DNA of 64,000 nt, taken from assembly GCF_030269925.1 (NCBI RefSeq), contig NC_085135.1, positions 7,750,753 through 7,814,752 on the forward strand. Reading direction: 5' to 3'. Below, in pieces: positions 39,421 to 49,842 of this stretch. Each line of letters begins with the position of its first letter. Positions within the stretch are counted from its first letter, which is position 1. The DNA comes from Bombyx mori (Eukaryota; Arthropoda; Insecta; Lepidoptera; Bombycidae). A program made the position numbers and the translations under genes. A model generated the notes under the pieces. The model saw nothing but the letters and a program-made list of their open reading frames with translations, ran no database searches and had not been told where the DNA came from.

Positions 39421-42100
39421 TTTTTTTTTTTTCGGGCCCGGGGCCGAACCTCCTAAGAGGTCCCCGCGCCTAGGGGGCGCGCGGGGTACGTGAGACTCAA
39501 CGATCTGCAGGTGTTGAGAGCAGATCGCGGGCCCAAGAATTTTAGAGCTCACCCACTAAACGACTCCCCTGCATTCTTACACCCGACGTTCGATCTCCGT
39601 CCGGGGTCAGAACCCGTTCAGAGTAGGGGGGTTCCCGCGGTCAACACTACAACCAGACACGCGGCGCCACCCCGAGGACGCCCGACCGACGGGTCGTCGA
39701 GGCGATAGTCGACGACCAACGACGTCGGTCTCCGCGGTACGGCGGCGCTACCAGGCCGCCCGGGCGGTGCCGCTGGTGTTCCGGGATACCCCGTTGGGCC
39801 AGAACCAGCCTGCCGGGTCGGAACGCGATACACCGCCGACCGGGTTGCTCTTCAACAGTATGTTCGGCGACGACAGCGACGACGAAAATGCGGACCGCAT
39901 CGCAGTCCGCAGCCGCCGACGCGCCGTCCCGTCCTCCTCCGACCCCCGGCCCGACGGCGGCGGCACGGCGCCGAGAGGGAAGAAGAGCTCTCCCTCTCCC
40001 GTTCCGCCGCCTTCTTCTGCGAGATGGTGGACTCGCAGAAGTCGAGCATCGCCTGCCAGGACTCGTCGCTGCCGAGCATCGTAGCTACGACGGTCGGAAG
40101 CGACAAGTCCGGTCCTATTTTTGCAACGAGGACGCGGCGCTGCTCCGCGAAAGCGGGGCAGTACGCGAGCGTGTGCTCCGCCGTGTCCTCGTTTCAGCCA
40201 CTGCAGTGGTGGCACTTCGGCGTCGGCTCCCTCCGGGCGACGAGGTGCAGGTAGCGACCGAAACAGCCGTGTCCCGTGAGCACTTGCGTCGCTCGGAAGG
40301 TGAGACGTCCTCGGTCGCGATTCACCCAGTCCGAGAGGACCGGGCGGATCGCCTCGACGGTCCGTCGCCCGTAGGCGGGATCCGCCAGGCGGCGAGACCA
40401 CGCCTCGAGCACGGCACGCCGAAATTGAAGCTTCTGCGCTCGAACTTCCGCCGCGCCAGGACGCGGCTCCCCCCTGGAGCGGAGATCGCATCGCCACGCG
40501 TAATCCGCAGCGAGCGCTTCCGCTTCCAGGTCCCAGGGAGGCGTCCCAGCTAGCACGCACGCCGCCTCGAACGAGACGGTGCGATATCCACGAACCGCCC
40601 TGACCGCAATCGCGCGCTGCGGACGTCGCAACGCCGCAACGTTGTCGCGGGTCAGGGCGTGGCACCACACGGGAGCCCCGTACAGTGCCATCGACCGCAC
40701 CACCCCCGTGTAGAGGCGGCGTACCACCACGTCAAGCCCCCCAACCTTCGGCAACAGCCGACTCAGCGAGCCGGCGGCCGCCATCAATCGGGGACCTAAT
40801 CTCTCAAAGTGAGCGCGGAAGCTCCAACGACCGTCCAGTACGAGACCGAGGTACCGTAACCCGGTCGCCTCGATCTCGACGCGAACGCCTCCGATCACAA
40901 GGTGGGCCCCCTGAGGCGGCGCTCTCCGGGCCCCGTGAAACAACAGGGCCTGGGATTTATCGAGCGCCACCTCCAGACCCAGCCTTCGGATCCTGCCGAT
41001 GACGAAGGCCACCCCCGCGCAAGAAAGACGAGCAGACTCGCGCAAATCCTCCCCCCGGGCCACGACTAAAGTGTCGTCCGCGTAGCAAACTATACTCAGA
41101 CCCGGGAGAGGAGCGCTAAGGGCGCCCCGCAGAACCCAGTCATAGCCGATGTTCCACAAGACAGGGCCAAGGACCGACCCCTGTGGAACACCGCGCTCGA
41201 CGGGGAAGCGGAGCACCGTCCCACCGTGCCCGGTGCACACGACCGATCTATCCTCGAGGTAGGACCCGATCAGCCGACGGAGATACGCAGGGACGCCGTG
41301 ATACTCCAGCGCCCTTGCGATTACCGACCAGGGCAAGGTGTTGAACGCGTTGGCGATGTCAAGGGACACCGCCAGTGCAACCCCGCCCCGGCCGACAGCT
41401 TCATCAGAGAGGGCACGCACGCGCATCACCGCGTCGATGGTCGAGCGGCCCTCCCTGAATCCGAACTGCTCCGCTGACAGATCGGGACCCACCCCCGTCA
41501 GATGTTGGACGATGCGGGCGGCCACCACCCGCTCGAGCAGTTTTCCCGCCTCGTCCAGCAACACGATGGGACGGTACCCCGCAGGTGAGTCCGCAGGGCG
41601 TCCCTCCTTCCTCAGCAGAACAAGTCTGCCCGTCTTCCACTGCTTCGGAAACCGTCCCGACTCGAGGCAGGCTTCAAAGAGCCGCACGAGCCGGTCCCCA
41701 AGGGCACCGAAGGCCAAATCCCAGACCCGGCCGTGAACACCGTCAGGGCCGGGGGCCGCGTCCTTCCTCCGCATCCTCCACACGGCCACACGAATCTCTT
41801 CCTCCGAGATGCTCGGAGGTACTACCTCAGCAGGGGCATCACCGCTCACGCTACCGCGTGGTGGCGCGCCCGTGGAAGGGGGCTCAAAGCCCCTCTCCAT
41901 CCGCGGAAATAGCCCGGAGACAATCTCCCGCAGCTGCTGAGGCTGGAGATGCTCCGTCACCGGGAGCGCCCACGGCCGCAATTTCTTGCGGACTGTTTGG
42001 TACGGGCGCCCCCAAGGATCTTGGTCAAGCGTCTCCAGAAGCGTCTTCATGCTCTGAGACTTGGCCTCGCCGATGGCCCGCCGCAGTGCCTCCTGCTTCT
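39421..42100 (-). mobile_element. R1-C: 5'-truncated R1 copy, second subfamily
   Basis: Minus strand, A tail seen as Ts at 39421-39432, 3' UTR similar in layout to but clearly diverged from R1-A, and about two thirds of ORF2. The 5' truncation is in the endonuclease-RT linker near 42100. No convincing target duplication was found: the left flank is gypsy-B and the right flank is unrelated AT-rich DNA. The insertion may therefore have come with a deletion. Confidence 0.88.
39855..42100 (-). pseudogene. R1-C ORF2 fragment, one premature stop
   Basis: Open from the truncation at 42100 to a TGA at 40194-40196, which falls inside the C-terminal zinc finger (CHHCSG, then stop). The same frame continues as NEDTAEHTLAYC to about 39855. 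The RT is complete: KDAAPGPDGVHG, YRPIVLLDEAGK, FGFREGRSTIDAVM, LDIANAFNTLPW, GVPQGSVLGPVLW and CYADDTLVVA. The protein is clearly diverged from R1-A/E, for example in the linker before the RT. The endonuclease is missing. Confidence 0.88.
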
Positions 42101-42946
42101 GGAATGCATATGGAAATAAGGTGACTGAAGTTAGCCTCTAAAAAAAATTTTTTTTCCATTTTCTACTTATTTTCTATTAATTCCTTTGTTCGTCATTTGT
42201 TCTTGATTGTTCGCTGTTAATAATTGTTTGTTCTGCATTTATTTATTTAAAAAAATTTATTAAATATATACCTACAAGTTAGCCCCCCGATTGCAATTTT
42301 TAATATTTTTTCGTCCTTAATAACTCGTAAATATTCATTTTCGATTGTTCTTATACAAAATACGTTTGTTCTCTTTCGAAATTACTCATTTTTTGTTTAA
42401 TTAACTATTTGTATTAGTTGAATAAATGTATACAAAATATGTGTACTGCGCATGCGTCAACTTTAATGCCTAAACTTTCTACGCGGTTTTAATCGTGAAA
42501 AAAAAAATTATACACCCTGAAGGATCAATTAATTGCTATACAGTTTAATTAAAAAAATGAAAAATAAATAAATGAAATAATGTGCATTCGTTTAAAGTTA
42601 GACCAAATACATTTTTTCCATCTTCCTACCTATCGTTATGAAGGTATAAAAAAGATAGGTTAAGAGTTCACATAGGTAATATAAACAAATAAGTAAATAT
42701 TTTCATTATTTCTCTTTCCTGAGATAATGTAGATGTACATTATTATAACTTTTTTACACAGTCGAAATTATATTCCTAACATTACAGTCGGACTGGGTAA
42801 CTTTATTTTTCATTAGAACAATGGCACTCAATTTCATAATTGAATTATATTTTTTTTAAAGTTTCTAAACGTATTCAATCCAACTAAGTCGGGTAAGATA
42901 TTTTGTTTTTCAATAAGTTTCTGAACGCAATCTCAGTTGTCATTAA
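42101..42946. other. AT-rich DNA, nothing recognised
   Basis: About 850 bp with many A and T runs, no ORF of note and no element identified. A (TCAAA) simple repeat begins at its right end. It may be old, unrecognised transposon or intergenic sequence. Confidence 0.6.
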
Positions 42947-44196
42947 TCAAATCAAATCAAATCAAAAAAGTTTTATTCAACATAAATGAAAGTACATACT
43001 TGTTGAACGTCAAAAGAATTACCGCCAATTCACAAGAATTAGCCTCCGTCCTGAGAAGAATTGGCAAGAAACTCAGCGGGCATGTTTTTTTTTTTTTTTT
43101 TTAAATATTAGATTTTTATTTTAAATATTTTTTTTTTTAAATATTCATATTACAATAAGTAATTATAACATAACAATTTTACAATATTGAAATTCCCGGA
43201 GCGAGCAACTCATTCCCACTTTGTGCAATCTTCTAGATAATCATTGACTTTATAGTAAGCTTTATTGCACAGATGTTCTTTAATAGTTTTCTTAAACCTA
43301 TGTATATGTAGGTTCTGAACATCTTGTGGGATTTTGTTGTACAGGCGCACAGACAAACACCCGAATGAATTTCGTATCTTATGTAACCTACTCATCGGCA
43401 CAACAAGCTTGTGTTTGTTCCTAGTATTTCTATTATGTATGTCCGACATCTTAGGAAACTCCTCAATATGTTTACGAACATACATCAAATTTTCAAAGAT
43501 GTACTGGGATGGCATAGTGAGAACTTTAATTTCTTTAAATTTTTCCCTCAGGGATTCCCTTGAGTGCATGTTATAAATAGCACGTATAGCTCTTTTCTGC
43601 AGAATAAATATCATTTCTACATCGGCCGCATTGCCCCATAGCAAAATGCCATAGGACATGACACTGTGGAAGTAACTAAAGTAAACTAAACGAGCCGTGT
43701 CCGCATTTGTTAACATTCTAATTTTTTTTACTGCGTATGCTGCAGAGCTAAGCTTACTCGCCAATTTATGAATATGAGGTCCCCACTGCAGTTTGGAGTC
43801 CACTGTTATACCAAGAAATACGGTTGACTCAACAAGCTCCAATGATTCCTCAGAAACAATTACATTACTATCTACTTGTCTCACATTTAAAGATGATTTA
43901 ATACATTTTAAAGTAAATTTAATACATTTCGTTTTCTTACTATTCAATAATAGGTTATTGATACGGAACCAATGAACCACACACGAAATCGCATCATTCA
44001 CTTCGTCATAGACTTGTAATTGTCGTTTAATTTTAAATAATAAAGATGTATCATCTGCGAATAATACGACCTCGTGTCGGGACTCAATAAAACTAGGCAA
44101 ATCGTTTATATATATTAGAAATAAAAAAGGACCCAAAATGGAACCCTGAGGTACACCCATTTTCAACGTGGTGCCTGAAGATCTATTTCCTTTCAC
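42947..44196 (-). mobile_element. CR1/Jockey-like non-LTR fragment with a TTTGA-repeat tail
   Basis: 5'-truncated within the RT. The 3' UTR ends, on the minus strand, in four copies of TTGAT/TTTGA (plus-strand tcaaatcaaatcaaatcaaa, 42944-42966) instead of poly(A). Short-repeat tails are known for CR1-like and some other non-LTR clades. Two T runs (43086-43104 and 43127-43138) lie in the 3' UTR. Confidence 0.75.
43210..44196 (-). CDS. CR1/Jockey-like RT, C-terminal 328 codons (5'-truncated)
   Basis: Begins at the RT motif GVPQGSILGPFLFLIYINDLP, then VVLFADDTSLLF (catalytic Asp pair), LLLNSKKTKCIKF, FLGITVDSKLQWGPHI, YFHSVMSYGILLWG and IFILQKRAIRAIYN, with a CR1/Jockey-like tail RLYNKIPQDVQNL. 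It is open to a natural-looking stop at 43210. With no endonuclease or fingers domain it cannot act alone. No internal stop was seen, so it is probably a fairly young dead-on-arrival copy. Confidence 0.85.
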   Translation of the reverse strand: MKGNRSSGTTLKMGVPQGSILGPFLFLIYINDLPSFIESRHEVVLFADDTSLLFKIKRQLQVYDEVNDAISCVVHWFRINNLLLNSKKTKCIKFTLKCIKSSLNVRQVDSNVIVSEESLELVESTVFLGITVDSKLQWGPHIHKLASKLSSAAYAVKKIRMLTNADTARLVYFSYFHSVMSYGILLWGNAADVEMIFILQKRAIRAIYNMHSRESLREKFKEIKVLTMPSQYIFENLMYVRKHIEEFPKMSDIHNRNTRNKHKLVVPMSRLHKIRNSFGCLSVRLYNKIPQDVQNLHIHRFKKTIKEHLCNKAYYKVNDYLEDCTKWE

Positions 44197-44501
44197 ATCT
44201 ACTGTTTGTATCCTTCCTCATCCATTCTCAGCTTAAGCTGTATATATTTTTATTGGCGCCTGGACTTTTTAGTAAAACAAGTGTATGTGAAAGCGTTGTT
44301 TTAAAGTTATCTGTTTTATATGAGAAACCGCATTTTGGAATGTAAGTTTGCATTTAATTGACATTTAGTGAATACTCTGCTGTGTGAAACAAAAAACAGA
44401 ACTTTTCACCCAATATTAAACTCAAAAATCGTTTTATTAAAATCATGTAAGTTTTCGCGGGAAGTCAGGGTAACTTCGACTACAAGCTAAAGTTACCCTA
44501 T
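44197..44501. other. Non-coding flank with a short inverted repeat
   Basis: About 300 bp, AT-rich, no ORF. At 44467-44499 agggtaactt and aagttaccct form a 10-bp inverted repeat around a 13-base loop. It may be the 5' leader of the AT-hook coding remnant that follows R1-D, since a plausible 3' splice site (tttctttttag) precedes the ATG at 45183. Confidence 0.45.
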
Positions 44502-44517
44502 GGTTAAATTTAGTGTT

Positions 44518-45110
44518 ATGGTCAGGGGGCGACCTAAGGGGGTTGAGGCTGCGCCGCACGCTACCGTCACTCTAGCGCGCTGGCACCAGGAGGACGGGGC
44601 GGCGCGTCGGCGGCTGCGGACTGCGATGCGGTCAGCATTTTCGTCGTCGCTGTCGTCGCCGAACATACTGTTGGAGAGCAACCCGGTCGGCGGTGTATCG
44701 CGTTCCGACCCGGCAGGCTGGTTCTGGCCCAGCGGGGTATCCCGGAACACCAGCGGCACCGCCCGGGCGGCCTGATAGGGCCGCCGTACCGCGGAGACCG
44801 ACGTCGTTGGTCTTCGACTATCGCCTCGACGATCCGTCGGTCGGGCGTCCTCGGGGTGGCGCCGCGTGTCTGGTTGTAGTGTTGACCGCGGGAACCCCCC
44901 TACTCTGACCGGGTTCTGACCCCGGACGGAGATCGGATGTCGGGTGTAAGAGTGCAGGGGAGTCGTTTGGTGGGTGGGTCCAAAATCCTGGGGCCCGCGA
45001 TCTGCTCTCAACATCTGCAGATCGTTGAGTCTCACATACCCCGCGCGCCCCCTAGGCGCGGGGACCTCGTAGGAGGTTCGGCCCCCGGCCCGAAAAAAAA
45101 AAAAAAAAAA
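44518..45110 (+). mobile_element. R1-D: 3' UTR-only R1 copy, second subfamily
   Basis: Contains only 3' UTR sequence of the R1-C type and an 18-A tail (45093-45110). The target duplication ggttaaatttagtgtt is at 44502-44517 and 45111-45126. Confidence 0.92.
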
Positions 45111-45182
45111 GGTTAAATTTAGTGTTGCTAAGAAATATTTCATTCATGTTTTAATTGTAAAATTTCTTTTTAGGTGGATAGC

Positions 45183-45919
45183 ATGGCTAGAAGGAAGGTT
45201 TGTTCTCCTCCAGGTACCCGTAAGTATGGCACGAAGTCTCGGTAAGCCAAAGAAGGTTGAGAAAAAGCTTTGAATGATATAAAAAAAATCATTTGCCTGT
45301 TGTTGCTGGCAAGATTGTTTCTGTGGAAGCTGTGGAGAAATATTATCAAGAAAGGAAAATGATTGCCAAATCTAAGGCCAATAAGCGAACATCGAATTCT
45401 ATTACGGATAGTATTCCTGGGCCTGTTAAGAAGAGAGGGCGACCAGCTGGAGCAAAAAATAAAGCAGTTAAGAAAGTAGTTACATCTATCGTGGATCACC
45501 CAACATCACTTTCTTCCACTATACCTGGCTCTTCTTCCCCTATACCTACAGCTGGTCCTTCAGGGATGTGTATGGCGACGTCAAAAGATGTGAATCATGA
45601 CGACAGTATACTTGAATTTCTTGATCTATCCTCCGATAGTGTTTTGATGGATCCCATACCAATATCATCATCGTTGTGGAATGCTGGCGTCGTTCAATAT
45701 CAACAGATAAATTCTCCATCGCCAATTGAAGTCGTTGAAATATATAGTTGCAATATAGAAGATATTGAAGGAAATTATCAAAACCATTACGGAGTCTTAG
45801 AAAGGGTGGACTTAAACGAGAAAAAAGATGCAAATATAGGATCTGTGTCTACTGACGCTAGTAAAGTTAGTTGGGGAAAAGAAAACAGAAAACAGCATTA
45901 TTGTGTCGTTTTATTTAAA
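45183..45919 (+). pseudogene. Unidentified protein remnant with an AT-hook, N-terminal part
   Basis: ATG at 45183 (MARRKVCSPPGTRKYGTKSR), then a stop or possible splice donor (ggtaag, 45241-45246), then a frame change at an A run near 45280, then a clean frame from 45293. This contains HLPVVAGKIVSVEAVEKYY and a classical AT-hook region, KKRGRPAGAKNKAVKK, which binds the minor groove of AT-rich DNA, followed by an acidic, Ser-rich stretch (FLDLSSDSVLMDPIP). It is cut at about 45920 by Bm1-A. The start resembles the N-terminus of pogo/CENP-B-like transposase genes, but I do not recognise the family firmly. Confidence 0.5.
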
Positions 45920-45920
45920 A

Positions 45921-46364
45921 GTCGTCGTGGCCTAAAGGATAAAACGTCCGGTGCATTCGTATGTAGCGATGCACCGGTGTTCGAATCCCGCAGGCGGGTA
46001 CCAATTTTTCTAATGAAATACGTACTCAACAAATGTTCACGATTGACTTCCACGGTGAAGGAATAACATCGTGTAATAAAAATGAAACCCGCAAAATTAT
46101 AATTTGCGTAATTACTGGTGGTAGGACCTCGTGAGTCCGCACGGGTAGGTACCACCGCCCCGCTTATTTCTGCCGTGAAGCAGTAATGCGTTTCGGTTTG
46201 AAGGGTGGGGCAGCCGTTGTGACTATACTGAGACCTTAGAACTTATATCTCAAGGTGTGTGGCGCATTCACGTTGTAGATGTTTATGGGCTCCAGTAACC
46301 ACTTAACACCAGGTGGGCTGTGAGCTCGTCCACACATCTAAGCAATAAAAAAAAAAAAAAAAAA
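45921..46364 (+). mobile_element. Bm1: Bm1 SINE (copy A)
   Basis: About 445 bp, recognised as the Bombyx SINE Bm1: a tRNA-derived head with A box (tggcctaaagg, 45928-45938) and B box (gttcgaatcc, 45979-45988), then the Bm1 body and a 19-A tail (46346-46364). It is transcribed by RNA polymerase III and moved by a LINE partner. R1-E is inserted a few bases downstream. A possible 5-bp duplication (catta) is weak. Confidence 0.92.
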
Positions 46365-46373
46365 TCATTAGCA

Positions 46374-46387
46374 GGGAAGGAGATACT
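46374..46387. repeat. R1 target-site duplication, first of three copies
   Basis: gggaaggagatact, repeated at 53626-53639 (between R1-E and R1-F) and 54443-54456 (after R1-F). Three copies mean that two R1 insertions used the same site. Confidence 0.95.
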
Positions 46388-46584
46388 CCCGAGGGACCTG
46401 GGCGGGCCCCCCGGCGCGCACTCTGCGTGGCCGGGGGCTCCGTCTGTGGGGGAGTTTTGCTGGACTTCCACCGGGCGCGTCCGTAGGTGGCGGATAACGG
46501 GATCCTCTGGGAACAGTCCCACTCCCAGGGGTATCGTCCGGTCTTTTTCGTTGCAAGGATTTCTAGGTGTTAGGTAGGTAGGCT
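46388..46584 (+). repeat. R1-E 5' monomer 1 (about 197 bp)
   Basis: Begins cccgagggacctggg and ends in a tract of degenerate TTAGG-like words (taggtgttaggtaggtagg). A second copy follows directly at 46585-46781; R1-A has only one (22390-22587). Confidence 0.88.
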
Positions 46585-46781
46585 ACCCGAGGGACCTGGG
46601 TGGGCCCCCCGGCGCGCACTCTGCGTGGCCGGGGGCTCCGTCTGTGGGGGAGTTTTGCTGGACTTCCACCGGGCGCGTCCGTAGGTGACGGATAACGGGA
46701 TCCTCTGGGAACAGTCCCACTCCCAGGGGTATCGTCCGATCTTTTTCGTTGCAAGGATTCTTAGGTGTTAGGGAGGTAGGT
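46585..46781 (+). repeat. R1-E 5' monomer 2 (about 197 bp)
   Basis: Same start (cccgagggacctggg) and a few substitutions relative to monomer 1. Tandem 5' monomers act as promoter units in some LINEs; that function is inferred here. Confidence 0.88.
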
Positions 46782-47426
46782 TAGGTGTAGGAGTAGGGTA
46801 GCCTAGTTAGGCCTTGCAACGAAAGAGATCGGATGACGCGGACCAAAACCAGCAGGGGGAGTTGCGGGCTCTCCACGCCCTTCACTCGCTGAAGGGTGTT
46901 CCTCCTGGAGACGCTCGGGCTCCCTCTCTTTTCCCCTTTCTTCCCCCTTTTTGTTTTTCTTCGGGTCACGTCCGACCCGTTTCGGACGTAACCCATGGGA
47001 GATGGTGGGCCACTTTTGGCCTGCCTTTCGATGGAGAAGTGAGCCGGCGTTGCTTACGCATCTTCCGGCCGCTGGTCGCCATGTCCCCGGCTTCGGCTAC
47101 AGGGGCACGCCCTCCAGAGGGGGGTACCGGTATACCGGCGTGGCTTCGTGGTTGTTGCTCTTTTGAGCGTCGGGCGGTGGTCTGTCGTGTTGCTCGTTGC
47201 ACTCGGCAGGCCGCCGGCCAACCCGTAATCCTCACCGCGTGGGGGACGGGGGCCGCTGCCGCGAGGCACGGGGCCGCGAGGACGTAAACCTCTTTAAAAA
47301 ATGCCCCAATCCTAAGCTCTGGTGCCCGGCGATGGGATGAATGGCTGGAGGGAGTCCAGTCCCAAGGGTACCAACCAGACCCCAGGGGACCGACCCCTGG
47401 TTAATCAAAAAGGAAACATGGATACA

Positions 47427-49842
47427 ATGGCAACTGTTAAAAATGTACTACCCCAGGAGGGTACCTCCCGCTCCGCGGGGGGAGAATCCCTCCGTGCGGT
47501 CGAGCGATCGGCCGCACGCTGCCCCACCGTTTCTGGGGGGGGGCAAACACTGCCACGAGGAAGGGGGCGACAGCACGGGTCGCGTAAGGGACAGAGTCCC
47601 CACCGTGCGCCTTGAGCGCTGCGAGAGCCTGATCTCGCTGTACTCGGCGCGGAGCTCCGCAAGGGGCGATGCGTCTAGTGGGCGGGAGACGCCAGCGCTG
47701 TTTGCCGATTGCGTTCGGCAGCGGACTCGGCGGAAGCGGAAGTCGGCTCGTCGGCCGGCGTCCTCCGCTCCGTCCGACTCCTCGGAGGGTGAGCCCGCCA
47801 GCGCCAAATATATGGCGATGGCGGAAGGGCCGGCGGCTGCTGCGGCGCCGCCTGCCACCAATTGTGACATTTCTTCCCGCGGACTGGACGCTGCCTCCTC
47901 GGCGCAGTCTAGGGCCGCCTGCCGCAAGGCAAAGAACGGGACAGAGGTAGGAGAGGTCGAGCGTCTGGAGCGCTCCCTGACGGAGGTGGGTCCCTATGAC
48001 CCCCTCCGTAGATTGAACATTATCCAGAAACTTGTGTCTGCGGTGGCGACGAAGTCGAGCGCGGGCTTAAAGGGTGATTACCTACGGGCCCTCAAATCCT
48101 CAGCCGCCTCGATGGAGGAGATATTGGTGGAGGTGGTGGAGCGCACGACTGATAAGGAGAACGCGGACCTGCGGCGAGAGCTGGACCTGATGCACGCCCG
48201 CTTTGCGCAGGTTAGCGAAGAGAACGGCCACCTGCGAGCTGAAAACGGCCAAATCAAGGTCGATATGGCAGAGCTGCGCACGGTGGTCAACGACCTGGTA
48301 GAGAAGCAGCGCAGCTCGGCCCCCGTTCCCCCTCCGCCCGAAGTGGAAGATGAAAGCGAGGCCGAAGAGCTGAGGCGGCGACTCTTAATCTCGGAGGCAC
48401 GCAGCTCCAAGGTGGAGCGTGCGAGACCGCCCCTCGCTCATGAGGCGAAAGGCGCTGCCCCCACACCGGCACCCCGAAAGAAAATGGCCGCAAAAACATA
48501 TGGCGGTCCCAAAAAGGATGCGACACCAGCGGCACGTTCGGCCGCTTCAGCTGCTGCTCCGGCCAAACCCGGATCATCGGCAAAGGATACGGGGGCACCA
48601 AAACCCGCCCCCTCAAGGGCACCTATCACCGGCCAGCCCAAGACCCAGAAGGCCGCTCCTGCCCCGTCCCAGCCTGCGAAGGTGGGGCCCGGCAGGAGCC
48701 GGAATAAAAAGAAGGGGGGCGTCAACGCCGCCAAACCGGCACCGACTCCCCAGCCCCGCCCTCTGCCCCCGGCCCCAGCAAATATGGATGAGGCCTGGAC
48801 AACGGTAGTGCGGCGTGGGCCTAAGAAAGTAGCGGCGCCTCCTGCGCCGCGTCCCAAGCCCGCCCCTGCGGCCACCGCTCCCCGCCAAGAGGGTCGAGCG
48901 GAGCCGAGGGGCCGAAATGGACGAAGGAGGCCGCGCGCCCCGCGGTCGGCTGCAGTGGTAGTGGAGCTGCTGCCGGCCGGCAAAGAAAAGGGCATCACCT
49001 ACCACGAGGTGATGACCCAGGCGCGTGGCGGCGAAAATGTGGACGCCCTCGGCGTGGAGGGGGGCATCAAGGTCCGGCAGACGGCCAACGGGGCCCGTCT
49101 CATAGAGTGCCCCGGCCCAAACACTAACGCCGCGGCCGAAAAACTGGCGGCCCGGCTGAGGGAGATCCTGCCGGACCCCGAGGTGGTGCGCATTGCGCGG
49201 CCCGTGAAGATGGGAGAAGTGAAAATCACGGGCCTCGACGAGTGCGCCACAAAGGAGGAGGTCGCCGCGGCCATCGCGTCACAGGGCAACTGCGCCCTCG
49301 CCGACGTCAAAGTCGGGGAGCTCCGGGTGACGTACTCCGGAACCCGGACGGCGTGGGCGCGTTGCCCCATCGCAACGGCGAACCTCCTGGCCACCCCTCC
49401 ACAGGGTCGGCCTTCGGACAGCCCAGGATGGCTGCGCGTGGGCTGGGTAGTGGCCCACGTGCAACTGCAGGAGAGCAGGCCGTGGCGTTGTCTTCGGTGC
49501 TTCGGCACCGGCCACGGCCTCGCCAAGTGTCCCTCGACCGTGGACCGCAGCGACCTGTGTTTCCGCTGCGGCCAACTGGGACACAAGGCAGCCTCCTGCA
49601 CCACAGCCGCGCCGCACTGCGTCTTGTGCGACGCGGCTAAAAGGAAGGCCGACCACCGGGCCGGGGGCCCGGCGTGTAAATCCGCCCCCTCCTCTACCAA
49701 AACGAGGAGGGGCGGAAAGAAAAATAAAAAGAATAAGGAGAGGCCGGCTGCAACAAGGGCAGCCGGCGAGTCAGTTCCCGCCGCGGCTTTTGTCGAGCCG
49801 CAGGGCGGGACAGACGAGGGAGCGATGGACGTAGCCCCGTAA
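47427..49842 (+). pseudogene. R1-E ORF1: gag-like protein with +1 base in a G run
   Basis: The natural start, by alignment to R1-A, is ATG 47427 (MATVKNVLPQEGTSRS). After TVSGGG a run of nine Gs (47535-47543), against eight in R1-A, shifts the frame. The rest lies in the frame that opens at 47341 and ends at TAA 49840-49842. C-terminal CCHC knuckles: CLRCFGTGHGLAKC, CFRCGQLGHKAASC and CVLCDAAKRKADH. A coiled-coil region surrounds VSEENGHLRAENGQIK. The middle third differs strongly from R1-A while both ends are almost identical. The extra G could be real, a polymerase slip or a sequencing error. The 833-codon ORF starting at 47341 has an unnatural N-terminus. Confidence 0.85.

Noticed and set aside
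45241..45246. 5' splice site (ggtaag) in the AT-hook remnant
   Set aside because: It fits a donor, but no convincing acceptor restores the frame before 45293, and an A-run frame change is an equally good explanation.
45928..45988. tRNA gene
   Set aside because: The A and B boxes belong to the tRNA-derived head of a Bm1 SINE; no full cloverleaf is expected.
46388..46584. HDV-like self-cleaving ribozyme at the R1 or RTE 5' end
   Set aside because: Considered because some non-LTR elements have one, but I could not fit the nested double-pseudoknot by eye; a covariance-model search would decide.
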